Shown in pieces: positions 1 through 9,822 of a stretch of DNA of 64,000 nucleotides. Position 1 is the stretch's first letter, and every line of letters begins with the position of its first letter. The position numbers and the translations under genes were made by a program. A model generated the notes under the pieces. The model was not told the origin of the DNA and made no database searches. It saw only the letters and a list, made by a program, of their open reading frames with translations. Origin of the DNA: Chitinophagaceae bacterium. Lineage in GTDB: Bacteria; Bacteroidota; Bacteroidia; Chitinophagales; Chitinophagaceae. The DNA is taken from assembly GCA_947371755.1 (NCBI GenBank), contig CANBQT010000003.1:59100-123099 (forward strand), read 5' to 3'.

Positions 1-87
1 GACACGATAAGAAAATGCAAGACTTGTAAATTTGAAATTTTGCATTTATCTTGATAGACAAATCATTATTTACTTAAAACGATTGCT

Positions 88-519
88 ATGAGTAACACAT
101 TTAATTCAAAAAAATTTCTTATCTCAGGATTAGTTGGGGGCATTGTTTCATTCTTTATTGGATTTTTGATCTATGGCATTATACTTGCAAAATTGATGGA
201 CGCAAGCACAGGTTCCGCAACCAATGTGATGCGCGGACCCAATGACATGGTGTATTGGTCAATTATGCTGGGCAGCCTTTTTATGGGTTTAACGCTTGCC
301 TATATTTTTGAATTGGCAAAGATTAAAACTATTGGCAGTGGATGTATGGTTGGCGCCATTGCAGGCCTTCTGATCATCGCAGGGCATGACTTTACCAGTT
401 ATGGAACCTCAAATTTATTTAACCTCAATGGATTATTTGCAGATGTAATAGCTAGCACCATCATGCAGGGAATTACTGGCGCAGCGATTGGGTTTGTGAA
501 TTCAAAGGTGAAAGATTAA
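88..519 (+). CDS. Small integral membrane protein, unknown function
   Basis: The 143-residue product has four hydrophobic stretches, at about residues 10-33, 55-75, 82-100 and 115-138, so it is very probably a four-helix inner-membrane protein. Its pattern of glycine- and alanine-rich helices resembles small DUF1761-like membrane proteins, but I do not recognise a diagnostic motif and assign no function. It starts at an ATG with no Shine-Dalgarno, normal for this phylum. It stands alone: the next gene is convergent and a shared terminator lies between them. It is a real gene judging by hydrophobic periodicity and the clean terminator. Confidence 0.7.
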   Translation: MSNTFNSKKFLISGLVGGIVSFFIGFLIYGIILAKLMDASTGSATNVMRGPNDMVYWSIMLGSLFMGLTLAYIFELAKIKTIGSGCMVGAIAGLLIIAGHDFTSYGTSNLFNLNGLFADVIASTIMQGITGAAIGFVNSKVKD

Positions 520-524
520 AAATA

Positions 525-556
525 AAAAGCCCAAAAGAATTAACTTTTGGGCTTTT
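525..556. terminator. Bidirectional intrinsic terminator
   Basis: A perfect 13-bp stem (525-537 with 544-556) and a 6-nt AT loop. The stem starts with a run of A and ends with a run of T, so it can work in both directions between the convergent membrane protein gene and the aconitase gene. Confidence 0.85.
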
Positions 557-577
557 ATATTTTTGAAGTAACTAGGA

Positions 578-2848
578 CTATGCGCCTGCTACTTGCTTAC
601 GTATGATATTCAAAGCTGCACCTGCTTTGAACCAATCAATTTGCTGTTGGTTATAGGTATGGTTTGCAACAATTGTATCTTTTGTGCCATCTGCATGATT
701 AAATACCAATGTCAAAGCTGTGCCTGGTGTAAAGTTTGTTAAACCAATAACATCAACACTGTCATCTTCCTGGATCTTATCATAATCAGATTTATCGTTG
801 AAGGTAAGGGCCAACATGCCTTGCTTTTTCAGGTTGGTTTCGTGAATACGAGCAAATGACTTGGTCAATACCACACGCACTCCTAAATGACGAGGTTCCA
901 TTGCTGCATGCTCACGGCTACTTCCTTCTCCGTAGTTTTCATCACCTACAACAATACTGCCAATTCCGGCAGCTTTGTATGCACGTTGAGTTGCAGGTAC
1001 AGGGCCGTATTCGCCAGTCAACTGATTCTTAATATTATCAGTTTTTTCGTTGTAGAAGTTCACTGCACCTATCAACATATTATTGCTGATATTATCTAGG
1101 TGTCCACGGAATTTTAACCATGGACCAGCCATTGAAATATGGTCAGTAGTACATTTGCCTTTTGCTTTGATCAGGAGTTTTAAGCTCTTCAAATCATTAC
1201 CATCCCATGCAGCAAATGGATCTAATAATTGTAAGCGTTTACTTGCAGGGTCAACTGCAACAGAAACACCACTTCCATCAGCAGCAGGAGCCTGATAACC
1301 TGCGTCTTCCACTGCATATCCTCGTACTGGCAATTCCCAGCCGCTTGGCTCATCTAATTTTACTTGCTCGCCCTTATCGTTTGTAAGTGTATCTGTAATA
1401 GGATTGAAAGTAAGATCTCCGGCAATTGCCAATGCAGTTACTAATTCTGGTGAAGCAACAAATGCATAGGTATTCGGATTGCCATCTGCACGTTTTGCAA
1501 AGTTTCTATTGAAACTGTGAACAATAGTGTTTTTCTCTTTTTTCTCAGCTCCAACACGATCCCACATTCCGATACATGGTCCGCATGCATTTGCAAAAAC
1601 ATCGGCACCTACACTTTGGAATACTTCCAGAAATCCATCTCTTGCGATGGTATAACGAACTTGCTCTGAACCTGGGGTGATTTTGAATTCAGCAGCTAAT
1701 TTCAATCCTTTTGAATCTAATTGTTTTGCTAAGCTTACTGCTCTGCTGATGTCTTCATAAGAAGAGTTGGTGCAGCTTCCAATTAAACCTACTTCCACTT
1801 TGGTAGGCCATCCGTTTGCAGCTGCAACTTCTTTCATTTTAGAAATTGGGGTTGCTAAATCTGGCGTAAATGGTCCGTTCAAATGTGGTTCTAATGTGCT
1901 TAAGTCCAATTCAATTACTTCGTCGAAGTATTGAGAAGGATTTGCATAAACTTCTGGATCTGCAGTTAGATATTCTTTTACTGCATCTGCGGCAGCAGCG
2001 ATATCTGCGCGACCAGTTGCAGAAAGGTATCTGCTCATACTTTCGTCGTATCCGAATGTAGAAGTGGTTGCGCCAACTTCAGCACCCATATTACAAATGG
2101 TTCCTTTACCAGTACAACTCATGCTAGTGGCACCTTCACCAAAATATTCTACAATGGCACCTGTTCCACCTTTTACAGTAAGGATTCCAGCAACTTTTAA
2201 GATGACATCTTTAGGTGCAGTCCAACCACTTAGTTTTCCTGTAAGTTTAATACCGATTAATTTAGGCCATTTTAATTCCCATGGCAAGCCTGCCATCACA
2301 TCACAAGCATCTGCACCACCCACACCAATTGCAATCATTCCTAATCCACCAGCGTTAACTGTATGTGAATCGGTACCTATCATCATGCCTCCTGGGAATG
2401 CATAATTTTCAAGTACAACCTGGTGAATGATTCCAGCACCTGGTTTCCAAAAACCTATTCCATATTTATTCGATACAGAAGCCAAGAAATCATATACTTC
2501 TTTACTCTCTGTATTAGCAACTTGTAAATCTTCTTTTGCTTCTACTTTAGCGGTGATCAGGTGATCGCAATGTACGGTAGAAGGTACTGCCACTTTAGGA
2601 CGTCCTGCCTGCATGAACTGTAATAAAGCCATTTGCGCTGTTGCATCCTGCATCGCAACGCGATCTGGAGCAAAATCTACATAATGTTTACCACGCTCAA
2701 AACCACTCAAAGGCTGATCAGCGTGCAAGTGGGCAAACAATATTTTTTCTGAAAGGGTAAGAGGTCTGCCCAAGGCTGTACGAGCTGCATTTACTTTAGC
2801 TGGCATTTCTGCGTACAGTTTTTTGATCATTTCGATATCAAAAGCCAT
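578..2848 (-). CDS. acn: Aconitate hydratase, mitochondrial type
   Basis: Interconverts citrate and isocitrate in the TCA cycle in the cytosol. The 756-residue length fits the mitochondrial-type aconitases rather than the roughly 890-residue AcnA/IRP type. The [4Fe-4S] ligands are visible as Cys359 (GSCTNSS) and Cys422/Cys425 (ACGPCIG). The substrate motif GTDSHT is near residue 158 and the swivel-domain motif [14 protein letters not shown] is at about 635-648. The gene is monocistronic. An upstream -7-like TAAATTCG (minus strand, 2916-2909) lies about 60 nt before the ATG but has no clear -33 partner. Nothing appears missing or truncated. Confidence 0.97.
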   Translation of the reverse strand: MAFDIEMIKKLYAEMPAKVNAARTALGRPLTLSEKILFAHLHADQPLSGFERGKHYVDFAPDRVAMQDATAQMALLQFMQAGRPKVAVPSTVHCDHLITAKVEAKEDLQVANTESKEVYDFLASVSNKYGIGFWKPGAGIIHQVVLENYAFPGGMMIGTDSHTVNAGGLGMIAIGVGGADACDVMAGLPWELKWPKLIGIKLTGKLSGWTAPKDVILKVAGILTVKGGTGAIVEYFGEGATSMSCTGKGTICNMGAEVGATTSTFGYDESMSRYLSATGRADIAAAADAVKEYLTADPEVYANPSQYFDEVIELDLSTLEPHLNGPFTPDLATPISKMKEVAAANGWPTKVEVGLIGSCTNSSYEDISRAVSLAKQLDSKGLKLAAEFKITPGSEQVRYTIARDGFLEVFQSVGADVFANACGPCIGMWDRVGAEKKEKNTIVHSFNRNFAKRADGNPNTYAFVASPELVTALAIAGDLTFNPITDTLTNDKGEQVKLDEPSGWELPVRGYAVEDAGYQAPAADGSGVSVAVDPASKRLQLLDPFAAWDGNDLKSLKLLIKAKGKCTTDHISMAGPWLKFRGHLDNISNNMLIGAVNFYNEKTDNIKNQLTGEYGPVPATQRAYKAAGIGSIVVGDENYGEGSSREHAAMEPRHLGVRVVLTKSFARIHETNLKKQGMLALTFNDKSDYDKIQEDDSVDVIGLTNFTPGTALTLVFNHADGTKDTIVANHTYNQQQIDWFKAGAALNIIRKQVAGA

Positions 2849-3018
2849 AGTCTGAAAAATTTATGTTTTGAGAGGTTAATTTTTGATGCCTTAAAAGGTT
2901 TCAGTGCGCGAATTTACGTTAAAACCGCCTCAGGAGAAAAACTGTTTTGAACAATTATTCGTTTCAATTGTCTATTTTTATGATAATATCAATACCCTAG
3001 TATTAAAAAACGGTCATC

Positions 3019-3240
3019 ATGCAAAAAATTCGTGAAAACATTGAAATGCAAGCGTTCGGGGTTTGTTCTGCCATTGGCGAGAAATTTGGTATTGCTAGCG
3101 CTAAAATCAGAATGTGGTTTATCTATATTTCATTTCTAACACTAGGCTCACCCATACTAATTTATATGATATTGGCCTTTTGGATCAATATCAAGAATTA
3201 TATCATGGCAGGTAGGAGAAATCCAATAAAAAACTGGTAG
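3019..3240 (+). CDS. Mini PspC-domain protein
   Basis: The 73-residue protein matches the PspC fold: an N-terminal segment with FGVCSAIGEKFGI, then one long hydrophobic segment (about 33-58, WFIYISFLTLGSPILIYMIL). PspC proteins are small envelope-stress or membrane-associated proteins first known from the phage-shock system. No other psp gene is nearby, so stress function is a family guess only. The gene ends three bases from the convergent kdsA stop codon, with no room for a terminator between them. Confidence 0.75.
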   Translation: MQKIRENIEMQAFGVCSAIGEKFGIASAKIRMWFIYISFLTLGSPILIYMILAFWINIKNYIMAGRRNPIKNW

Positions 3241-3243
3241 TAT

Positions 3244-4068
3244 TTATATTACAGCCTTACGAAGTTTTACCAACTGCTCTAAAAGGGGTTCCAACAGATC
3301 TAAACGTAACATATTGGCGCCATCACTTTTGGCAACTGCTGGATTAGGATGTGTTTCTATGAAAAGACCATCTGCACCTGTTGCTATTGCTGCTTTGGCA
3401 ATGGTACCTATCAATTGAGGATTTCCACCTGTTATTCCTGAAGTTTGATTCGGCTGTTGTAGTGCATGTGTACAATCCATAATGACAGGGGTCTCGTGCT
3501 CTTTCATCCAAGGAATATTTCTATAATCCACAACCAGGTCGGTATATCCAAATGTATTTCCCCTTTCAGTTAGCATTACTTGTTCATTTCCGGCTTTTCT
3601 GATCTTATCTACGGCAAATTTCATAGAAGGACCACTTAGGAATTGTCCTTTTTTAACATTCACGATTTTTCCTGTTTCTGCGGCCGCTATTAATAAATCT
3701 GTTTGTCTGCACAAAAAAGCAGGGATCTGTAGAATATCGATAAAATCAGCAGCCATTGCTGCTTCTTCATGTGCATGAATATCAGAAGTAGTAGGTAAAC
3801 CATAAGTGACCCCTACTTTTTTAATGAGGGATAATCCATTGTCATCTCCAATACCTGTAAAGGAACTGGCACTTGTTCTATTTGCTTTTCTATAAGATGC
3901 TTTAAAAACATATGGAATTTCTAAACGCTTACAAATACCAGAAACCTTATCGGCAATTTCCATGACCAATTCTTCACTTTCAACCACACAGGGTCCGGCT
4001 ATGAGGAAAAAATTATCAGGATTGTATTGTTGATTTTTAAAAAGGGAAGAAAGGAAATCTGGCATCAT
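3244..4068 (-). CDS. kdsA: 3-deoxy-8-phosphooctulonate synthase (Kdo-8-P synthase)
   Basis: Condenses phosphoenolpyruvate with D-arabinose 5-phosphate to make Kdo-8-P, the precursor of the LPS inner-core sugar Kdo. The 274-residue length is normal, and IAGPCVVES near the N-terminus and the KASYRKANRTS motif are visible. A cysteine occupies the position of the metal ligand in metal-dependent enzymes (Aquifex type), where the E. coli type has asparagine, so I infer a metalloenzyme. Two tandem ATG codons open the gene; either could be used. waaA, the Kdo transferase, lies 20 kb away in this window. Confidence 0.95.
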   Translation of the reverse strand: MMPDFLSSLFKNQQYNPDNFFLIAGPCVVESEELVMEIADKVSGICKRLEIPYVFKASYRKANRTSASSFTGIGDDNGLSLIKKVGVTYGLPTTSDIHAHEEAAMAADFIDILQIPAFLCRQTDLLIAAAETGKIVNVKKGQFLSGPSMKFAVDKIRKAGNEQVMLTERGNTFGYTDLVVDYRNIPWMKEHETPVIMDCTHALQQPNQTSGITGGNPQLIGTIAKAAIATGADGLFIETHPNPAVAKSDGANMLRLDLLEPLLEQLVKLRKAVI

Positions 4069-4187
4069 GAAAGAAAGGTTTAAAATGCAAAATTAGTGAA
4101 ATCAAACAGTAGTTGAAGAGAATGGAAAAAGATAACCACTGTTAGTTTCCGAAAACTATCTATTTTTGAACCCCTTAAAATGATACA

Positions 4188-5138
4188 ATGGCAAAAGAGA
4201 AAATATTAGTGATTGGTGCTTCGGGACAAATAGGAGTTGAATTAACTCTTGCACTTCGGAAAATATATGGTGCGGCCAATGTGGTGGCATCTGATCTTCG
4301 GGAAGAGAATGAACTATTAAAAGGCACTGGTCCGTATGTTAGCATGGATGTAATGAACAAAGAAATGTTGCATGTGCAGGTAATTCGCCAGAACATCACC
4401 CAGATCTATCTTCTTGCTGCCATACTTTCAGCAACCGGTGAGAAAAATCCAAACCTTGCCTGGCATTTAAATATGCAGGGATTATTAAACGTACTTGATA
4501 TTGCACGCGAAGAAAAATTGCAAAAAGTATATTGGCCTAGCAGCATTGCTGTGTTTGGTCCCACTTCTCCAAAACAATTATGTCCTCAGCAAACAGTGAT
4601 AGAGCCTATAACTGTGTATGGTATCAGCAAATATGCGGGCGAGTTTTGGTGTAATTATTATCATCAGCGTTATGGAGTGGATGTTCGAAGCATTCGTTAC
4701 CCTGGGTTGATTAGTTACAAATCAGCTCCAGGTGGCGGAACAACCGACTATGCTGTGGAGATTTATAGTGAAGCACTGGCTGAAAAAAAATACCAATGTT
4801 TTTTACAGGAAGATACTTATTTACCAATGATGTATATGCCTGATGCCATCCGTGCTACTATGGAATTGATGCATGCCCCTGTTGAAAACATTTCAGTTCG
4901 CACCTCTTATAATATTTCTGGGATGAGTTTTTCTCCGAAAGAAATTGCCGCTTCTATTCAGAAGCATATTCCAGAATTTTCTCTGAGCTGTGTTCCTGAT
5001 TACCGTCAGAAAATTGCCGATAGCTGGCCTGGTAGTATCGACGATTCGGTTGCCACAAAAGATTGGGGATGGAAGCCAGCATTCGACTTAGATAGAATGA
5101 CAAGCGATATGTTGGAAAATTTAAAGAAAGCAGAATAA
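4188..5138 (+). CDS. tdh: SDR-family L-threonine 3-dehydrogenase / NAD-dependent epimerase
   Basis: An extended short-chain dehydrogenase of 316 residues. The Rossmann NAD site GASGQIG is at about residues 8-14, the catalytic serine region is PSSIAVFGP near 120, and the Tyr-x3-Lys pair is YGISKYAGE near 144-152. The overall sequence resembles the SDR-type threonine dehydrogenases that oxidise L-threonine to 2-amino-3-ketobutyrate, rather than zinc-dependent Tdh. The partner Kbl ligase is not in this window. A -7-like TATTTTTG lies at 4161-4168, 20 nt upstream of the ATG. The epimerase superfamily is certain; the exact substrate is less so. Confidence 0.82.
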   Translation: MAKEKILVIGASGQIGVELTLALRKIYGAANVVASDLREENELLKGTGPYVSMDVMNKEMLHVQVIRQNITQIYLLAAILSATGEKNPNLAWHLNMQGLLNVLDIAREEKLQKVYWPSSIAVFGPTSPKQLCPQQTVIEPITVYGISKYAGEFWCNYYHQRYGVDVRSIRYPGLISYKSAPGGGTTDYAVEIYSEALAEKKYQCFLQEDTYLPMMYMPDAIRATMELMHAPVENISVRTSYNISGMSFSPKEIAASIQKHIPEFSLSCVPDYRQKIADSWPGSIDDSVATKDWGWKPAFDLDRMTSDMLENLKKAE

Positions 5139-5159
5139 TATTAGATGGATTAGTACCCT

Positions 5160-5564
5160 CTAAACCAAATCAGCTACAGTTTTATTTTCAAGGATTTTGA
5201 GCATATTATCGCGGACTTCAATCATCACATGGTTAAGTCCGCATTTTTTTTCATCGCAGTCTTTACATTTTTTATAGAAATTCAAACTCACACAGGGTAG
5301 AAGTGCAATAGGTCCCTCAATAAGGCGCATGACTTTCGACAATGGAATTTTATCAGGATCGCTTTTTAGAAAGTAGCCTCCGCCTTTTCCTTTTTTACTT
5401 TCAAGCATTCCGGCTTTTCGTAATTCCAATAAAATATTTTCTAAAAATTTAAGAGGGATCTTTTTCTTTTTCGAAATTTCAGCGATTAAAACGGGTACGT
5501 CTTTCTCTTGCTCCGCTAGATAAGTTAGGGCTTTGAATGCGTATTGAGTTTTTTTAGATAACAT
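5160..5564 (-). CDS. Rrf2-family transcriptional regulator, possible Fe-S sensor
   Basis: The 134-residue protein begins with the Rrf2 winged-helix pattern (TQYAFKALTYLAEQ, then a wing rich in Lys and Gly near 57-64). Cysteines at 91, 100, 103 and 108 fall where IscR and NsrR carry their cluster ligands, so it may bind an Fe-S cluster; this is inference, because the spacing is not the classical IscR one. The gene is isolated, convergent with the threonine dehydrogenase gene, and 140 bp separate it from dapB upstream. The target genes cannot be told from the sequence. Confidence 0.85.
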   Translation of the reverse strand: MLSKKTQYAFKALTYLAEQEKDVPVLIAEISKKKKIPLKFLENILLELRKAGMLESKKGKGGGYFLKSDPDKIPLSKVMRLIEGPIALLPCVSLNFYKKCKDCDEKKCGLNHVMIEVRDNMLKILENKTVADLV

Positions 5565-5703
5565 ACAATTTATCTTTGTTAGACTTTTTTCATTCTAAAA
5601 ATAGAAATGCTATTTTTCTTTCGTCTTTAAATTTAAGTACAAATTATCATAACTAATTGGAAAATGCAATTGAATTATATTTTCCGATATTCAAAAAGCT
5701 TTT

Positions 5704-6420
5704 TTAAAGACCCAGAACGTCCTTCATATTATAAATTCCTTTTTTATTGTGAAGGAACTCTGCCGCCAAAACAGCTCCCCCTGCAAAGCCTACACGATTA
5801 TGTGCAGTATGAATGATTTCGATATCATCTACTGTGGAAGTATATTTTATAGTATGTGTGCCTGGAGCCGGATCAATTCTTTTTGAAACAATCTCTAAGT
5901 CAGCTACATTTTGAGTGGGTTCATTTACCCACTGTTTTTTCTGTTTGATAAAACTTAAAACTTGTTCAGCTAAAGTAATGGCTGTTCCACTAGGAGCATC
6001 TTTTTTTTGCGTGTGATGAATCTCTTCCATTACTACATTATAGTCGGGGTGACTACTCATTAATTGTGCCACGTACTTATTGATTTCAAAAAACAAATTC
6101 ACACCAATGCTATAATTACTGGCATATAATAAACTTCCTTTTTGTTGTTCACAGTAGTTTTTAGCATTTTCCCATTTGTCGAGCCATCCAGTAGATCCAC
6201 AAACTACAGGGATACTTAATTCCAAACATTTCATCACATTTTCATAGGCACTATGTGGTCCTGTAAATTCAATAGCAACATCTGCTTTTGAAATATTTTC
6301 TTTATTGAAATCAGTTGCATTATTGATATCAATTTTCAGCACTATTGTGTGTCCTTTTTCTAATGCGATGGTTTCTATGGCTTTCCCCATTTTACCATAT
6401 CCAATTAATGCAATATTCAT
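5704..6420 (-). CDS. dapB: 4-hydroxy-tetrahydrodipicolinate reductase
   Basis: Reduces 4-hydroxy-tetrahydrodipicolinate with NAD(P)H in the diaminopimelate/lysine pathway that supplies peptidoglycan and protein synthesis. The 238-residue length is at the short end of the family. The nucleotide-binding motif GYGKMGKAIE is at 7-16 and the catalytic region EIHHTQKKDAPSGTA (His and Lys) near 130-145. It is the last gene of the minus-strand run parA-parB-DUF5683-dapB, a common order in Bacteroidota. Aspartate kinase, the first enzyme of the same pathway, is 8 kb downstream on the other strand. Confidence 0.95.
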   Translation of the reverse strand: MNIALIGYGKMGKAIETIALEKGHTIVLKIDINNATDFNKENISKADVAIEFTGPHSAYENVMKCLELSIPVVCGSTGWLDKWENAKNYCEQQKGSLLYASNYSIGVNLFFEINKYVAQLMSSHPDYNVVMEEIHHTQKKDAPSGTAITLAEQVLSFIKQKKQWVNEPTQNVADLEIVSKRIDPAPGTHTIKYTSTVDDIEIIHTAHNRVGFAGGAVLAAEFLHNKKGIYNMKDVLGL

Positions 6421-6469
6421 ACTTGTATTTTAGAGATTGTTTGTAAAACTAAGTGAAATCGAAACACTA

Positions 6470-7123
6470 TTATCTTACTTCGTAAAGCTTATGCTCGGGT
6501 TTCTTCGGACTAAATGTGAAGGTTAAACCTGGCGTTCTGGTGGTTGGATTGAAATTTGGTTTCACATTCATAGATAGATCATTTGAAACATCAAAGTCTT
6601 TGAGATGCCCAAAAACAGTGGCATCTACTACGTTCAGTCCCCATGCCAGCAAAAAGAAAAGTATCGAATAGTCTCTGTCTCGCCGGAATGTGTTTCTATA
6701 ACTTTGTAAAGATGAGGAACTAAGTCCTTTCAACTGTGGGTCAATTGCGGCCAGTCCTGTAGTATCATTATTAACTTCTGACTTATACTTGGCTTCATAA
6801 GCATACTTGGTTTTTTTATACCAATTATTATTGTACACAAACAAACCAGCCGGTATAGCCAATGCACCATAAACCAAAGGAATTTTCCAATATTCTCTGT
6901 TATAAGCCTGCCCCCATCCAGGAATGATGGCCGACCTTCTTGTAGCTTTTTTGGGGTCGTGTTTTTTAATCAGACTATCAGGAATAACTTTTTTGACGCT
7001 ATCCTTGGATTGAAGTTTCGCTGTATTATTCGATACTAAAAATGCAGTGTCAGATTGTGCATAGGATTTACCCAGCATTGCTGTAACAAAAAGAAGTATT
7101 AAGATGAAGCGAGGAAATTTCAT
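6470..7123 (-). CDS. DUF5683-domain membrane protein
   Basis: A 217-residue protein with an N-terminal signal or anchor (KFPRFILILLFVTAMLGKSYAQ) and the DUF5683 core: SAIIPGWGQAYNREYWK near residues 65-82, followed by hydrophobic segments. I choose the ATG at 7123; a TTG two codons upstream at 7129 directly abuts the parB stop and is less likely. The family sits beside parAB in many Bacteroidota. Its function is unknown; the signal peptide ending in an Ala-Gln cleavage context points to the periplasm or envelope. Co-transcription with parB is nearly certain because the gap is under 7 bp. Confidence 0.85.
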   Translation of the reverse strand: MKFPRFILILLFVTAMLGKSYAQSDTAFLVSNNTAKLQSKDSVKKVIPDSLIKKHDPKKATRRSAIIPGWGQAYNREYWKIPLVYGALAIPAGLFVYNNNWYKKTKYAYEAKYKSEVNNDTTGLAAIDPQLKGLSSSSLQSYRNTFRRDRDYSILFFLLAWGLNVVDATVFGHLKDFDVSNDLSMNVKPNFNPTTRTPGLTFTFSPKKPEHKLYEVR

Positions 7124-7129
7124 GAACAA

Positions 7130-8053
7130 TTAACTGACAGTAACATTCATTGCTTCTAGAATTTTATTCAATTCTTCTAAAGAATAATATTCTATGCTAA
7201 TGCTACCATAGCCTTTTTTATTGTGAGCCATTTTTACTTTTGTACCAAAATGTGAGGCTAAATTATCTTCTATTTTTTTATAGGTAGGCGGAAGGTCAGA
7301 CTTTAGTGAAGGTTTAACAGCTCCTCCTTTATCTGCCTTATACATTTTGCGAACCAGTTCTTCAGTTTGACGTACGTTTAAACCTTTGCTTTGAATTTCC
7401 TTAAAAACAAATAGTTGTTTGTCGATAGTATCTATATTCACTAAAGCTCTGGCATGGCCCATACTCAAACTGCCATTACGAACTGCCAATTGGATATCCG
7501 GAGGTAATTTTAATAAACGAATATAATTGGTAACTGTACTTCTTTCCTTACCCATTCGCTCAGCTACTTGCTCCTGCGTATAGTCCAGTTCTTCCATCAT
7601 GCGTTTATAGCTTAAAGCTACTTCTACAGCATTTAGATTTTCTCTTTGTAAATTTTCTAATAAGGCTAATTCAAGTAATTGTTGATCGTTAGCCTGGCGT
7701 ATATAAACTGGTACATCTTTTAAACCAGCTATTTTAGAAGCTCTAAATCTTCTTTCACCAGCAATCAGTTGAAATTTACCATTGGCTAGTCTTGAAACAG
7801 TCAATGGTTGAATGATATCATGCAATTTGATGGAAGCTGCTAGTTCATTCAATGCGGTTTCATCAAAATCTCTTCTTGGTTGTTTGGGATTTATTACAAT
7901 CTCAGTGATGGCTAGTCTATTAGTTCCGGTAACTTCTTCCACAACTTTGGTCTTAAGACCTCCTTCAGTAGTTTTAAGATCAGCATCGATATTTTGCAAA
8001 AGAGAACGAAGTCCTTTGCCTATTAGATCTTTATTTTGTTTCGGTGTACTCAT
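7130..8053 (-). CDS. parB: Chromosome-partitioning protein ParB
   Basis: A CTP-dependent DNA clamp that loads at parS sites and recruits ParA and SMC to segregate origins. In 307 residues, the N-terminal LIGKGLRSLL motif is the usual ParA-contacting peptide, the CTP-binding motif GERRFRAS is at 99-106, ENLQREN at 133-139, and the helix-turn-helix at about 158-180 (TQEQVAERMGKERSTVTNYI). A short C-terminal dimerisation domain follows. parA lies 42 bp upstream on the same strand. I could not find a parS palindrome of the usual type in this window. Confidence 0.97.
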   Translation of the reverse strand: MSTPKQNKDLIGKGLRSLLQNIDADLKTTEGGLKTKVVEEVTGTNRLAITEIVINPKQPRRDFDETALNELAASIKLHDIIQPLTVSRLANGKFQLIAGERRFRASKIAGLKDVPVYIRQANDQQLLELALLENLQRENLNAVEVALSYKRMMEELDYTQEQVAERMGKERSTVTNYIRLLKLPPDIQLAVRNGSLSMGHARALVNIDTIDKQLFVFKEIQSKGLNVRQTEELVRKMYKADKGGAVKPSLKSDLPPTYKKIEDNLASHFGTKVKMAHNKKGYGSISIEYYSLEELNKILEAMNVTVS

Positions 8054-8095
8054 GATTCAATACAAATTTGTAGCAATAGTTTTTTGGATAATCAA

Positions 8096-8896
8096 CTATT
8101 CTATGATTCTTTCTTCGTTACTCATTTTAGTGAGTCCATTGTTTTGTAATACTTCTTTTGCGAGATTCAAGTAGTTAACAGTTCCCTTACTTTCTGCATC
8201 ATACAGGATTACAGGTTTGCCAACACTTGGTGCTTCACTTAGTCTGGTGTTTCTATGAATAATAGTAGAGAAAACCATATCATCAAAATGTCTTCTCACT
8301 TCACTTACTACCTGATTACATAAGCGTAAGCGGCCATCGTACATCGTCATTAAGATCCCTTCAATTTTTAATTCAGGGTTCAATCTGTTTTGAACAATTT
8401 TAATGGTGTTCAATAATTTACCTAATCCCTCCAATGCAAAAAATTCGCATTGAACAGGAACGATTACGCTATCAGATGCAACAAGAGAGTTTACAGTAAT
8501 TAATCCTAAAGAGGGAGAACAGTCGATGATGATAAAATCATACTTTTCACGAACCGCATCCAGAATGGTCTTCATTACATTCTCACGGTTGGGGTAATTG
8601 ATCATTTCAATTTCAGCACCTACCAGGTCTATATGTGAGGGAAGAAGGTCAAGATTTGGCACATCACTTTTTAAGATCACATCAGTGGCAATGGTATTGT
8701 TTACCATACAATCATATAGGCTACTAGTGATATTGTGCAGATCAAAGCCAACACCTGTAGTACTGTTTGCCTGAGGATCTGCATCAACAAGCAAAGTCTT
8801 ATATTCCAAAACAGCCAAGCTAGCAGCTACATTGATAGCAGTAGTGGTTTTGCCTACTCCTCCTTTCTGATTGGCAACGCCAATAATTCTCGCCAT
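8096..8896 (-). CDS. parA: Chromosome-partitioning ATPase ParA (Soj type)
   Basis: A dimeric ParA/MinD-type ATPase that binds the nucleoid non-specifically and drives separation of ParB-parS complexes. The deviant Walker A motif [14 protein letters not shown] is at residues 8-21, DADPQANST near 39-47, and Walker [11 protein letters not shown] near 122-131. The 266-residue length and absence of an N-terminal DNA-binding extension identify the chromosomal rather than the plasmid type. It is the first gene of the parA-parB-DUF5683-dapB run, and 50 bp separate it from the gene upstream, so the operon could also include that hydrolase. Confidence 0.97.
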   Translation of the reverse strand: MARIIGVANQKGGVGKTTTAINVAASLAVLEYKTLLVDADPQANSTTGVGFDLHNITSSLYDCMVNNTIATDVILKSDVPNLDLLPSHIDLVGAEIEMINYPNRENVMKTILDAVREKYDFIIIDCSPSLGLITVNSLVASDSVIVPVQCEFFALEGLGKLLNTIKIVQNRLNPELKIEGILMTMYDGRLRLCNQVVSEVRRHFDDMVFSTIIHRNTRLSEAPSVGKPVILYDAESKGTVNYLNLAKEVLQNNGLTKMSNEERIIE

Positions 8897-8946
8897 AGTT
8901 ATTCCGTTTATCTGCTTAACAGATCTTTTGATTAATTCGAATTTCT

Positions 8947-9627
8947 CTAAATTTCAATTGTTTCTCCTATTCTCGGCAATAATAAGCTTTTGCCCGCTGA
9001 TTTGAAAGCAGATTGTGCAGCTTCCTCATCTATTTTGATAAATCCAAAGGTATTATAATGTACACCAACCACCATATTACAGGCGATAAAATCTGCACAT
9101 CTGATACTGTCGGCGATATCCATGGTAAAATTGTCGCCAATAGGCAATACCGCAAAGTGTAATTTGGCCCAGCTAGGGATTAATTGCATGTCTAAAGTAA
9201 GGCCGGTGTCCCCACTATAATAGAAATTACCCGCTTCACTGATGATTACAAATCCCAGGGGATTACCTCCATAACTGCCATCTGGTAAGCCACTACTATG
9301 TTGCGCCACAACCGCCTTCACCGTTCCAAATTCAAAAACCCATTTGCCCCCGGTATTCATGGGATGGGTATTGGGAACTCCGTTTTTATTCAGCCATTCG
9401 TGTATTTCCCAATTAGCCACAACTTTTGCGCCTGTTCGTTTGGCTATGGAAATGGCATCTGCTATATGGTCGGCATGACCGTGCGACAAGATGATATAAT
9501 CCGCTTCGATGCTATTTACATCAATGGCAGAAGCTAAATCATTGAAGCTAATAAATGGATCGAAAAGAATTTTTTTTCCTTTGATGGTAACTGAAAAGCA
9601 AGAATGACCGTAATAACTAAATTCCAT
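8947..9627 (-). CDS. UPF0173 metal-dependent hydrolase (metallo-beta-lactamase fold)
   Basis: The 226-residue protein has the metallo-beta-lactamase metal motif in SHGHADH (about residues 48-54), an upstream FDPFI motif and a later [15 protein letters not shown] region, matching the UPF0173 family (YtkL-like). Family members are cytosolic hydrolases with no firm general substrate. The ATG start fits the conserved N-terminus FSYYGHSCF. It lies upstream of parA on the same strand at a 50-bp gap, so co-transcription is possible but not shown. Confidence 0.88.
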   Translation of the reverse strand: MEFSYYGHSCFSVTIKGKKILFDPFISFNDLASAIDVNSIEADYIILSHGHADHIADAISIAKRTGAKVVANWEIHEWLNKNGVPNTHPMNTGGKWVFEFGTVKAVVAQHSSGLPDGSYGGNPLGFVIISEAGNFYYSGDTGLTLDMQLIPSWAKLHFAVLPIGDNFTMDIADSIRCADFIACNMVVGVHYNTFGFIKIDEEAAQSAFKSAGKSLLLPRIGETIEI

Positions 9628-9822
9628 TTTTTTGAATTTTCAGGACGCTAAAAATACACTTTAGCATAGATTTAAAAACAATAATATCAGTTAGTTGTTA
9701 GTTTCGCTGGAGAAAAGATGGGGAATTCTTTTAAATATTGTTTTTATTTAATTTGAATTAATCATGATTTCTACAATAAATCCTTTCGTCAATCGTCTAC
9801 CTTTTAAAAGAAAAGAACAATT

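Noticed and set aside
2064..2405. 113-codon open frame antisense to aconitase
   Set aside because: Proline-rich shadow of the conserved aconitase coding sequence.
5571..5578. TATCTTTG as a plus-strand promoter
   Set aside because: No -33 box at the right spacing and no plus-strand gene downstream; probably chance.
7127..8896. Search for a parS site near parAB
   Set aside because: I found no palindrome like TGTTTCACGTGAAACA here or elsewhere in the window; CACGTG cores appear only inside other genes without the flanks.
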